Assembly: GCF_900142645.1 (NCBI RefSeq)
Contig: NZ_FRBP01000003.1
Location: 186,001 to 250,000 of the forward strand
Direction: 5' to 3'
DNA: 64,000 nucleotides
Source: Eubacterium callanderi
GTDB taxonomy: Bacteria > Bacillota > Clostridia > Eubacteriales > Eubacteriaceae
The first letter of the stretch is position 1; every line of letters starts with the position of its first letter. A program made the translations under genes and the position numbers. Positions 24,729-32,727 of the stretch are shown one piece after another. Below the pieces are notes generated by a model. It was given only the letters and a program-made list of their open reading frames with translations. It was not told the origin of the DNA and did not search any database.

Positions 24729-27412
24729 TTGTCCCGGCGTACAAGCCGGCCGATGAGCTTCGTGATTTCCACAACCACCAGCGGCGCCAGTGACGCGGCC
24801 ACAATGATCAGCCATTCCTGAGGGTTCAGGAAGGTCACGCTGAACAGCGGGTGGGCTGCCGGTATCAGAATGACGGACAGCTGCAGGACCGCTGAAATCA
24901 GAATCGCGCCCCACAGGTACCGGTTGGTGAAAAACTGCTTGCTGAACACCGATTTGCTTTCAGACCGGACATTGAGCACATGGGTCAGCTGGGATAAGCC
25001 CAGAACCGCGAAGACCATGGTACGTCCCTCGTCCAGGCCAAAGTGGGAATTGCCGTAATTAAAGACAAACAATGAGATGGCCGCCAGCACAACGCCCTGG
25101 AAAATAATGCGTCCGCCCAATCCGTGGGCAAAAATGCTTTCCTTGGGATCTCTTGGTTTTTTGGTCATAATGTCATCGTCGTTCTTTTCAACCCCCAGCG
25201 CCAGCGCCGGCAGGCTGTCGGTAATCAGGTTGATCCATAAAATATGCACAGGCAGCAAAGGCTGAATCCAGCCGATGAGTGTGGCGATAAACAGGATCAG
25301 TATTTCTGCAATGTTACAGGAGAGCAGGAAGTGGACAGCCTTCTTGATGTTCTCGTAGATTCCACGGCCTTCTTTGACCGCGGAGACAATGGTGGAAAAA
25401 TTATCGTCTGTCAGAATCATTTCAGCCGCCTCCTTGGAGACGTCGGTGCCCGTAATGCCCATGGCACAGCCAATATCGGCCTTCTTCAGCGCCGGAGCAT
25501 CATTGACCCCGTCGCCGGTCATGGCAACCACTGCACCTTTCTTCTGCCAGGCGTCCACAATGCGCACCTTGTGCTCAGGCGACACCCGGGCGTACACGGC
25601 CACATGGTCGATCTTTTCCTCCAGCTCCGCATCCGACATACTGCTCAGCTCCGTGCCGGACAAGGCGATACTGTCCTCGCCGTAGATGTCCAGCTCCTTT
25701 GCGATGGCCACCGCGGTATTCTTGTGGTCCCCGGTGATCATAACGGTTTTAATGCCTGCGGTGTGGCACTCATGGATAGAGTCCTTGACCTCCACACGCG
25801 GCGGGTCAATCATGCCCGTCAGCCCCACAAAGGTCATATCATTTTCGAGCTCTTCCATGGTCACTTCTGGCTCGCTGTCATAGCGTTTAAAGGCAAAGCC
25901 CAGCACACGGAAGGCGTCATCGGACAAGGTTTCGTTGGCCTTTTCAACCTCGGCCCTGGCTTCAGCGTCAAAGGGAAGAGCCACACTTTCGTAGGGAATA
26001 CTTCCCGTCCCTTTGAGATAATTTCTGCATCGGCTCAGCAGCACATCCGGCGCGCCCTTGGTAAAGCTGTAATAATGCTCGCCGTCCTTATGCACTGTGG
26101 TCATGAGCTTACGGTCCGAATCGAAGGGGATTTCATTGACCCTTGGATATTTTTCAAGATACTCGTTTTTCTGATAGCCGAGGCTGGCCGCATAGGCGAC
26201 CATCGCCACCTCTGTGGGATCACCGATCTCCTTCACGCCGCTGCCGTCTGTCACGATGGACGCGTCATTGCAGAGCAGGCCGATCCGCACAACCAGACGC
26301 TCACTGTCGGTAAAGCCATCATCCTTGATATCCTCGGCGCTTACGATCCCGTCATTGGCATAGACCTTCTTGATGGTCATCTTATTCTGAGTCAGCGTTC
26401 CGGTTTTATCTGAGCAGATCACAGACGCTGCGCCCAGTGTTTCGACCGCGGGCAGCTTTCTTATGATGGCGTGCTTGGCCACCAGCCGCTGGGTGCCCAT
26501 GGCCAGCACCACGGTAACGATGGCGGGTAGGCCCTCTGGAATGGCAGCCACAGCCAGACTTACAGCGGTCATAAACATTTCCAGCATATCGCCGCCCCGC
26601 ACCAGGCCGATAAAGAAAATCACAATACACGCGCCCAGACAGCCCACCGCCAGGATTTTTCCCAGCTCCGTCAGCCGTTTCTGCAGCGGCGTCTGCATGG
26701 ATACTGTTCCCTGGATCATCCCGGCGATCTTGCCGATTTCTGTGTCCATGCCAGTCTTCGTCACAATAAATTTCCCGCGGCCATAGGTTACGGTGCTGCT
26801 CATATAAACCGAGTTCAGCCGGTCGCCCAGCGGCGTCTCGGGGTTGCTCAGATCAGAGAGGTTTTTCTCAACCGCCACCGATTCCCCTGTCAGGGCAGAT
26901 TCCTGTATCTGCAGGGCTGCGGCCTCGATGAGCCGGCCGTCTGCGGGCACGTTATCCCCGGCGTCCAGGTAAACCACGTCCCCCGGCACCAGATCCTCGG
27001 CCTTAATGACCGTCTGCACGCCGTTCCGCAGCACCTTGGCTTCGGGTATGGTCAGCTTTTTAAGCGCCTCCATGGAGTTCTCAGCCTTATTTTCCTGCAC
27101 CATCCCAATGACAGCGTTGAGGATAACAATGATTAAAATTAAAATGGCATCGCTGATTTCTCCCAGAAACCCGGATATGACCGCGGCAGCGACCAGTACC
27201 AGAATCAGAAAATCCTTAAACTGTTCCAGGAACATCCGCAGCAGCGATTTTCGCTTTCCCTCAGCCATTTTGTTTTTGCCGTAGGTCTGCTGCCTGGCGG
27301 CTGCCTGGGCATCACTGAGCCCGGTGCGCGCATCGGTGTCATAAACCTTCTCGGTTTCCGTTACGGATAGTAAGAAAGATTCCCTTGACTTGTTGCTTTC
27401 TTCGTTTGTCAT
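24725..27412 (-). CDS. P-type cation-transporting ATPase (type II, Ca2+/Mn2+-like)
   Basis: An 895-residue P2-type ATPase that pumps a divalent cation out of the cytosol. In order it has an N-terminal cation_ATPase_N domain, actuator motif LTGES (about 173-177), the transmembrane 4 motif IPEGLP, phosphorylation site CSDKTGTLTQNK, hinge MITGDHKNTA and MTGDGVNDAPALK. The C-terminal membrane block contains WINLITDSLPALALG. Motifs resemble SERCA/PMR1-like pumps. AAGGAGG precedes the ATG. The long leader matches a yybP-ykoY element, a Mn2+ sensor in characterised cases. That makes a manganese exporter the best guess, as for YoaB of Lactococcus. A plain Ca2+ pump remains possible. Confidence 0.92.
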   Translation of the reverse strand: MTNEESNKSRESFLLSVTETEKVYDTDARTGLSDAQAAARQQTYGKNKMAEGKRKSLLRMFLEQFKDFLILVLVAAAVISGFLGEISDAILILIIVILNAVIGMVQENKAENSMEALKKLTIPEAKVLRNGVQTVIKAEDLVPGDVVYLDAGDNVPADGRLIEAAALQIQESALTGESVAVEKNLSDLSNPETPLGDRLNSVYMSSTVTYGRGKFIVTKTGMDTEIGKIAGMIQGTVSMQTPLQKRLTELGKILAVGCLGACIVIFFIGLVRGGDMLEMFMTAVSLAVAAIPEGLPAIVTVVLAMGTQRLVAKHAIIRKLPAVETLGAASVICSDKTGTLTQNKMTIKKVYANDGIVSAEDIKDDGFTDSERLVVRIGLLCNDASIVTDGSGVKEIGDPTEVAMVAYAASLGYQKNEYLEKYPRVNEIPFDSDRKLMTTVHKDGEHYYSFTKGAPDVLLSRCRNYLKGTGSIPYESVALPFDAEARAEVEKANETLSDDAFRVLGFAFKRYDSEPEVTMEELENDMTFVGLTGMIDPPRVEVKDSIHECHTAGIKTVMITGDHKNTAVAIAKELDIYGEDSIALSGTELSSMSDAELEEKIDHVAVYARVSPEHKVRIVDAWQKKGAVVAMTGDGVNDAPALKKADIGCAMGITGTDVSKEAAEMILTDDNFSTIVSAVKEGRGIYENIKKAVHFLLSCNIAEILILFIATLIGWIQPLLPVHILWINLITDSLPALALGVEKNDDDIMTKKPRDPKESIFAHGLGGRIIFQGVVLAAISLFVFNYGNSHFGLDEGRTMVFAVLGLSQLTHVLNVRSESKSVFSKQFFTNRYLWGAILISAVLQLSVILIPAAHPLFSVTFLNPQEWLIIVAASLAPLVVVEITKLIGRLVRRDK

Positions 27413-27427
27413 TCTGTCCTCCTTGAA

Positions 27428-27610
27428 TTATAAATAAAAGACCCTTATCTCTAAATTACCCCGCCTGCCCAAAGACAAACGCGAAATTAGAAATAAAGGT
27501 CTTACTCTCAAGTATAACGCTTGATGCTTAGCCGGAGCTTTCGCTCGAAATGACGACTAAGCAGCTCCTTAATGGTTGAGTTACTCCCCTTCAGGGTGCT
27601 TTTTATTTAG
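27428..27610 (-). promoter_or_regulatory. yybP-ykoY-type (manganese) riboswitch with terminator
   Basis: On the minus strand the leader reads GGGGAGTAACTC near the 5' end, then a GC-rich hairpin arm (GCTTAG / CTAAGC). Next comes the conserved TATACTTGAGAGTAAGACC. These are the two halves of the yybP-ykoY core loop. AAGACC-TTTAT can then pair with ATAAGGGTCTT to form a terminator before a T-rich run and the ribosome site. The call rests on motif recognition by eye. Confidence 0.72.
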
Positions 27611-27801
27611 TTAATTTACTATATTTTAGCACTTTAACCACAGGAAGTAAAGATAAAATTTAAAAACACATAATCCAGGAAATCCAGATGGAGTGTTTAA
27701 GCCTGTCAGGGGCAATCCAATAGCGCGGAACCACGAGGGCGTGGTTCCCTACGCCAAAAGGAAGGCAACAGCCAAACTATCCGAAGATCACGGTTTTGCT
27801 C
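27611..27801. other. Intergenic stretch with a REP-like hairpin
   Basis: Between the riboswitch promoter area and the MacB-like permease stop. It contains the perfect hairpin GGAACCACG / CGTGGTTCC (27727-27748) with an AGGG loop and no T-run. This is either a REP-like element or an RNA processing/stability hairpin at the end of the efflux operon. With the riboswitch it fills the 389 bases without a gene. Confidence 0.45.
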
Positions 27802-29058
27802 TCACTCATACCTCAGGGCTTCGATGGGATCAAGCTTGGCGGCTTTATTGGCCGGGTAGTACCCGAAGAACACGCCGATCGCCATTGAGAAGCCTACAGC
27901 CAGAGCAATGGAGCCAAGGGACGGCACCACCGCCGTCTTGAGCAGCAGACCGCCAAGAGCGCCAAAGCCCGCACCCAGCAGGATGCCAAGGATACCACCG
28001 ATGATACAGATGATCATAGATTCAACAAGGAACTGTATCCGGATGGCGCTGTTGGGCGCTCCCAGAGCCTTGCGCACCCCGATCTCCCGCGTACGCTCGG
28101 TAACAGATACCAGCATGATATTCATAACCCCGATACCGCCAACCAGCAGCGATATGCCCGCGATCACCGCAATGGCCATGGATACCTGAGACATGGCAGT
28201 GTTCATTTCCTTCATGATGCTTTCCATACTCTGGGCTTCTACCTTGCTGTTGCTGCTTTCAGGATAAAATTTATTGAAATAGGCTGCCGCCTTAGTGGCA
28301 AGCTCTGTGGAGCTGACATTTGGAGAAGCCATGAGCATGATCATGCTGTAGCCCTTTGTTGTATCGTTTGTGATGTTCTTGGCGGTTGTGTAGGGAATAT
28401 AGGCCGTCGAACGGCCGCTGCCGCCCATCGCCACCATCATGGCGCTCTGGGTCGCATCCTCCATGGGGTCCTGATAAACCCCTACCACATAAAAGCTCTC
28501 TGTTCCATAGGTGGTTTCCACCTTTATTTCCTTACCGATAGGATCGCTTCCCTCGCCGTACAGATTTTTTTGCATAATACTGGAAATGACGATGACGTTT
28601 TTCTCGCCCTCAACATCCCGGTCGCTGATGGCGCGTCCCTGGACGATCTTAACATTTTCAACGGTGAAGTAATCATGATTGGCGCCCGTGATTTTCATCT
28701 CCTGCTGTGGGATAACATCAACGGTTTTGGCCGCCCCCACGTTATTGCTGATCTCAAGGCCCTCAATCTCATCGCCGTAGCGTTGTCTGAAACGTTCAAT
28801 CATCTCATCGGTAATGTTGTCCTCATCACTGTTGGAGTAAGTACCGTCCACATCCTTGGGCATGACGTACAGCTGAATGTTGCGCCCACCCACGTTGGAG
28901 AGCGTCTCGTTCAGGGTATTGGACATGGCATCACCAAGAGAGGTGATGGCAATGACCGAGGCGATCCCGATAATGATGCCCAGCATGGTCAGCAGCGCCC
29001 GCATCTTGTTGGCGCGCAGCCCTTCCAGGGCCAGTTTAATATTCTCAAGCAAGTTCAT
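27802..29058 (-). CDS. MacB-like ABC transporter permease
   Basis: A 418-residue FtsX-type permease. One membrane helix near residues 20-42 ([20 protein letters not shown]) precedes a large extracytoplasmic MacB_PCD domain (about 45-270). Three C-terminal helices lie at about 285-312, 335-370 and 378-400, and the end is [14 protein letters not shown]. The ATG follows GGAG and overlaps the ATPase gene by 14 bases. With the upstream ATPase and adaptor it forms a MacAB-TolC-like exporter, in Gram-positives usually exporting peptides or antimicrobials. Confidence 0.92.
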   Translation of the reverse strand: MNLLENIKLALEGLRANKMRALLTMLGIIIGIASVIAITSLGDAMSNTLNETLSNVGGRNIQLYVMPKDVDGTYSNSDEDNITDEMIERFRQRYGDEIEGLEISNNVGAAKTVDVIPQQEMKITGANHDYFTVENVKIVQGRAISDRDVEGEKNVIVISSIMQKNLYGEGSDPIGKEIKVETTYGTESFYVVGVYQDPMEDATQSAMMVAMGGSGRSTAYIPYTTAKNITNDTTKGYSMIMLMASPNVSSTELATKAAAYFNKFYPESSNSKVEAQSMESIMKEMNTAMSQVSMAIAVIAGISLLVGGIGVMNIMLVSVTERTREIGVRKALGAPNSAIRIQFLVESMIICIIGGILGILLGAGFGALGGLLLKTAVVPSLGSIALAVGFSMAIGVFFGYYPANKAAKLDPIEALRYE

Positions 29059-29773
29059 GGTGTCGCTCCAATCTCACTCCTGTGCCCGCCCGGGTGCCGA
29101 CAATATTGCCGTCACTCAGGGTGATAATCCGCTCGGTTTCATCAGCCAGCTCTGGATTATGGGTGATCAAAATAATGGTTTTGCCCTGCTTTTCATGCAG
29201 CTCATGGAAAATATCCATGACCATGCGGCCGGTTTTACTGTCCAGCGCGCCGGTGGGCTCATCGGCCAGAATAATGGACGGGTCGTTGGCCATGGCGCGG
29301 GCGATGGCGATACGCTGCTTCTGTCCGCCGGAAAGCTCGTTGGGACGGTGCTTTGCCCTGTCCGACATATCCACCAGAGCCAGAAGCTCCTCTGCCCGCT
29401 CACGGCGTTCCGCCTTGGGCACGCCCGCGTAAAGCATGGGCAGCTCAACGTTGCTGAGCGCTGTGGAGCGCGGAATCAGGTTAAAGGTCTGGAACACAAA
29501 GCCGATTTTCTGGTTGCGTATTTTAGAGAGGCCACTGTCCTTAATGGTGCTGACCAGCAGCTGATCCAGATAATACTCGCCTTCTGTGGGCCGGTCAAGG
29601 GCGCCGATGATGTTCATCAGCGTGGACTTGCCTGAGCCTGATGCCCCGATAATGGATATAAACTCGCCATCTAAGACTTCCAGATCAAGGCCATGAAGGA
29701 TTTCAAGCTCATTGGGCGAACCCACATAGAAGCGCTTCACAATGCCCTTCATCTCGATGATCTTATTGCGCAT
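29045..29773 (-). CDS. MacB-like ABC transporter ATPase
   Basis: A 242-residue LolD/MacB-type ATPase: Walker [20 protein letters not shown], signature [14 protein letters not shown], Walker [13 protein letters not shown] and H-loop ITHNPE. The ATG at 29773 (MRNKII) is chosen because AAGGAGA precedes it. The longer frame would lie inside the adaptor gene. It overlaps both neighbours, so the three-gene unit is translated as one operon. Confidence 0.93.
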   Translation of the reverse strand: MRNKIIEMKGIVKRFYVGSPNELEILHGLDLEVLDGEFISIIGASGSGKSTLMNIIGALDRPTEGEYYLDQLLVSTIKDSGLSKIRNQKIGFVFQTFNLIPRSTALSNVELPMLYAGVPKAERRERAEELLALVDMSDRAKHRPNELSGGQKQRIAIARAMANDPSIILADEPTGALDSKTGRMVMDIFHELHEKQGKTIILITHNPELADETERIITLSDGNIVGTRAGTGVRLERHHELA

Positions 29774-30752
29774 TGGTGTCTCCTTGGGCAGTATCTGCCT
29801 GGGCTGTACTGTTGTTATTTGCCTGCTGCAGTGTGACAGAATCGCCGGCCTTAACCTTGTCAATATCGGTGATGATCTGCATCCCCTCTGTCAGCTGGTC
29901 GCCTGAAATTTCAATGGCGAAGTCCGTTTCCGTACCAGTGGTGACAGGTACTTCCTTCACAGTATAGACGCCGTCCTTGGGGTCAGCGGCTACCAGTACA
30001 CAGCTTTCATTGTTCGCACCTGTGGTCAGCACATCGAATGGAACACTGTAAACGCCGTTTCTTTCCTCAACAATGATGTTGAGACGCGCCTTCATCCCGA
30101 TCAGCAGACCGCTGATGTCCGAGTCAATGCGGACCCTGGTTTCAAATTCCGGGTTCTGGTTTCCCGAGGAAGCCGCGGCTGTCGCACCTGTGCCGGACGC
30201 GCTGGACTGCTTGACAGCAGTGGGGGCGATGCTCTGCACAGTACCGGTATATTCCTTGTCTCCGGTCGCGTCGGTTTTAATGGTTACCTTCATTCCCGGC
30301 TGTACAGTCCCCACATCCGCCTCCTTGATATTCGTGACCACACGCAGGCTGTTGGTATCCTCAATGGTAAAGAGCACACCGTTAGCCGGGGCGCCGTTCT
30401 GGGCGCTGATGGCTGTCACTGTACCGGAAGTCGTGGCTTCTACACGTTCCCAGGTATCGCTTTTTTCATCGTACAGGCGGCAGAGACGGTCGCCCTTTTC
30501 AACCCATTCGCCGACAGATACATCAATATCCCACACCGGAATGCCGGTCATATTGCTGACCTGCTCTACATAGGTGCTCTCAACCGTACCGTTGGTCGAA
30601 ACCGTTCTCTGAAGATTGGTCTTCTCGAGGGCTGTGGTTTTGACAGCGGCCGCCTGCGGCTGGCTGGTGCGCGTACAGGCCCAGACGCCCAGTGCTACGA
30701 CAACGACTGCCAGTATGACAAGCGTAATAATGATACTTTTTTTCTTATTCAT
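29763..30752 (-). CDS. MacA/HlyD-like efflux adaptor
   Basis: A 329-residue membrane-fusion adaptor. An N-terminal membrane anchor (about 6-27) is followed by a biotinyl-lipoyl-like barrel (WDIDVSVGEWVEKGDRLC), a short hairpin, a beta-barrel domain and a C-terminal membrane-proximal domain ending in a Gln/Asn/Thr-rich tail. GGAGG stands before the ATG at 30752; the longer frame starts inside the leader. It would join the MacB-like permease on the outer face of the membrane. The tail is low-complexity. Confidence 0.9.
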   Translation of the reverse strand: MNKKKSIIITLVILAVVVVALGVWACTRTSQPQAAAVKTTALEKTNLQRTVSTNGTVESTYVEQVSNMTGIPVWDIDVSVGEWVEKGDRLCRLYDEKSDTWERVEATTSGTVTAISAQNGAPANGVLFTIEDTNSLRVVTNIKEADVGTVQPGMKVTIKTDATGDKEYTGTVQSIAPTAVKQSSASGTGATAAASSGNQNPEFETRVRIDSDISGLLIGMKARLNIIVEERNGVYSVPFDVLTTGANNESCVLVAADPKDGVYTVKEVPVTTGTETDFAIEISGDQLTEGMQIITDIDKVKAGDSVTLQQANNNSTAQADTAQGDTNAQ

Positions 30753-30923
30753 GGTGCCTCCATTATTTGTTTTGTTGTGAATCATTTTAACATAAAAACA
30801 TGAAGAAATTCGGGCTGAAATCTAAAGATTTTATTAATATTTGATCTGTAATCGTACATCATGTGTTCTTTTTGCGGAACAAAATAAAAAACAGCACCGG
30901 ACCGCCTGACGGCAGGGTTTTGG

Positions 30924-31943
30924 CTAATACAGCGGCAGAGTCCAGATCGCCACAAACTCACCTTTCTCAATCCAGCTTTTAAAGGTCCCTTCATGGCGCT
31001 CCGCAATTTTTTCACAGGTTTTCAGTCCTATGCCAAAGCTCTCGCCGCCACTGTTTTTGCGCACCTGGTTTGTCTGGATAATCCGCAGGGTATCCGGCTC
31101 CAGCATGACGTCAAAGCTGATGGGCCGCCGGGGATCAGCGTATTTCAGGGCATTGGAGCAGAGATTATCAAAAACGCGCCGAAACTGCTGAATATCCACA
31201 TTGATGGCAAAGCCCTCCGCAATGCTGTCCTTTACCTGGACGGTAAGTCCCTTTTCCTCCAGCAGAAAAACGCTCTCTGATAAAACCTGTGCCAGCAGCT
31301 CGTTGCCGTCGATCAGCTCGTAATGGAACATGACCTCCTCATTCTCTGCCACTGAATGGCTGAAAAGGGCTGTGGTAAGGTTTTTGATCTGACAGGCCTT
31401 TTCCAGGGCGTTATTGATATAAACTGCTTCCTCCTCCGGGCTTTTGACTTTGCCGTCCCTGATCAGATCCAGATAGCAGATCACTGAGGTCAGCGGTGTG
31501 CGGATATCGTGGGATATGGCGGTGACCATCTCATGATTTTCACGGATCGCGGTCTCACGCTCGTTTATCTGCTTTTGCAGTGTGCGCCGCATATCGTTGA
31601 GCTGTATGGCCAGCGCAGTCAGCTCATCATCTCCTTCCACAGGAATGGGATACTCCAGCCCGCCGCCCTCAATGATCTCAATGCCATGCTCCAGGGTATG
31701 AATATAACGGATCTTTTTATGAAACAGCTTTAAAAACACGACGAAAAGCACCGCGATGGTCACCATGTAGGACAAAAGCTCCACCGTCTCGCCTGAGATA
31801 CCGTTCTCACGGATAAAACAGTTCAGCAGCAGCGTGGTGGCAACCCCTGAAGCCAGCGCAATGACAAAGGAAATGCCAAAGTATTTCATGATTGTCAGCC
31901 CGAGCTTCGACCTGAAAATACTTTCCTCCTGCTTAGTCAACAT
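30924..31943 (-). CDS. Sensor histidine kinase of the MacAB-like system
   Basis: A 339-residue kinase with two membrane helices (about 18-42 and 55-72) joined by a short external loop, a HAMP-like linker, and HisKA with AISHDIRTPLTSVICYLDL. A HATPase domain has NLCSNALKYADPRRP and GIGLKTCEKI. The D-box is degenerate, reading QVRKNSGGESFG where DxGxG is expected. This resembles VanS/BceS-like kinases. The ATG overlaps the regulator stop. It probably controls the adaptor-ATPase-permease genes 172 bases downstream. Confidence 0.87.
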   Translation of the reverse strand: MLTKQEESIFRSKLGLTIMKYFGISFVIALASGVATTLLLNCFIRENGISGETVELLSYMVTIAVLFVVFLKLFHKKIRYIHTLEHGIEIIEGGGLEYPIPVEGDDELTALAIQLNDMRRTLQKQINERETAIRENHEMVTAISHDIRTPLTSVICYLDLIRDGKVKSPEEEAVYINNALEKACQIKNLTTALFSHSVAENEEVMFHYELIDGNELLAQVLSESVFLLEEKGLTVQVKDSIAEGFAINVDIQQFRRVFDNLCSNALKYADPRRPISFDVMLEPDTLRIIQTNQVRKNSGGESFGIGLKTCEKIAERHEGTFKSWIEKGEFVAIWTLPLY

Positions 31944-32637
31944 AGTAGCCTTTTCCCCAGGCGGTTTTAATATACTGGGGCTCCTGAGAATTATCTTTGA
32001 GTTTTTTGCGCAGGTTTCGGATATGCACCATGACCGTGTTGTTGGCAGAGTAGAAATAGGGCTCGTTCCAGATGCTTTCGTAAATATTCTGGGCAGAGAA
32101 TACCTTTTTCCGGTTGTCCATCATGAGTTCCAGTATCCGGTACTCAATGTCGGTCAGGGTGACGATCTCCCCGCCTATCTCGACATTCTGCGCATCCTTG
32201 TCCAGCACCAGGTCGCGGATCACCAGCTTGTTGCTCTTTTCCGCCGGCGCGCTGCCCTGGTACACATAGTAGCGGCGCAGCAGGGATTTCACACGGGATA
32301 CCAGCTCGGTATAGGAGAAGGGCTTGGACAGGTAATCATCACCGCCCACAGAAAAACCCATAACCTTGTCGGAATCCTGGTCCTTGGCTGTTAAAAATAA
32401 AATGGGCACCCGTGTCTTTTCCCTTATCTCTGAACAGGCCTTGTAGCCAGATTTCTGGGGCATCATGACGTCCAGTATGATCAGATCAATGGAATCATCT
32501 GTCCTGTCCACTGCCTCCTGACCGTTTTTAGCCTGAACGACCTCAAAGCCTTCTGCTGTCAGCAGAATTTCTACCAGCTCACAAATATCCTGATTGTCGT
32601 CTGCAATCAAAATCCGTTTCTTTCCTTCTTCGTTCAT
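31933..32637 (-). CDS. OmpR-family response regulator
   Basis: 234 residues. The receiver carries ADDN, phospho-acceptor in DLIILDVMMPQKSGY, and DYLSKPFSYTEL. The winged-helix domain ends VMVHIRNLRKKL and TAWGKGYYVD, typical of VanR/BceR-like regulators. The ATG at 32637 follows GGAG at five bases; five codons upstream is another ATG with no site. Likely regulator of the MacAB-like exporter. Confidence 0.92.
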   Translation of the reverse strand: MNEEGKKRILIADDNQDICELVEILLTAEGFEVVQAKNGQEAVDRTDDSIDLIILDVMMPQKSGYKACSEIREKTRVPILFLTAKDQDSDKVMGFSVGGDDYLSKPFSYTELVSRVKSLLRRYYVYQGSAPAEKSNKLVIRDLVLDKDAQNVEIGGEIVTLTDIEYRILELMMDNRKKVFSAQNIYESIWNEPYFYSANNTVMVHIRNLRKKLKDNSQEPQYIKTAWGKGYYVD

Positions 32638-32683
32638 GGGAACTCCTTTCATTTAGTCGGCAATAAATACAACTTTCCTTTAA

Positions 32684-32709
32684 AGAAAAGGCGGAAGTCT
32701 CCTTCCGCC
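32684..32709 (-). terminator. Terminator after valS
   Basis: GGCGGAAG / CTTCCGCC with a short loop, then TTTTCTTT on the minus strand. Confidence 0.85.
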
Positions 32710-32727
32710 CTGTTCTGTTTTATTTTC

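Noticed and set aside
25244-26413. A 389-codon open frame opposite the P-type ATPase
   Set aside because: Antisense shadow; no start site, no domain.
30786-30923. Terminator between the second kinase and the adaptor gene
   Set aside because: A T-run is present but no convincing stem precedes it; read-through from the two-component genes is possible.
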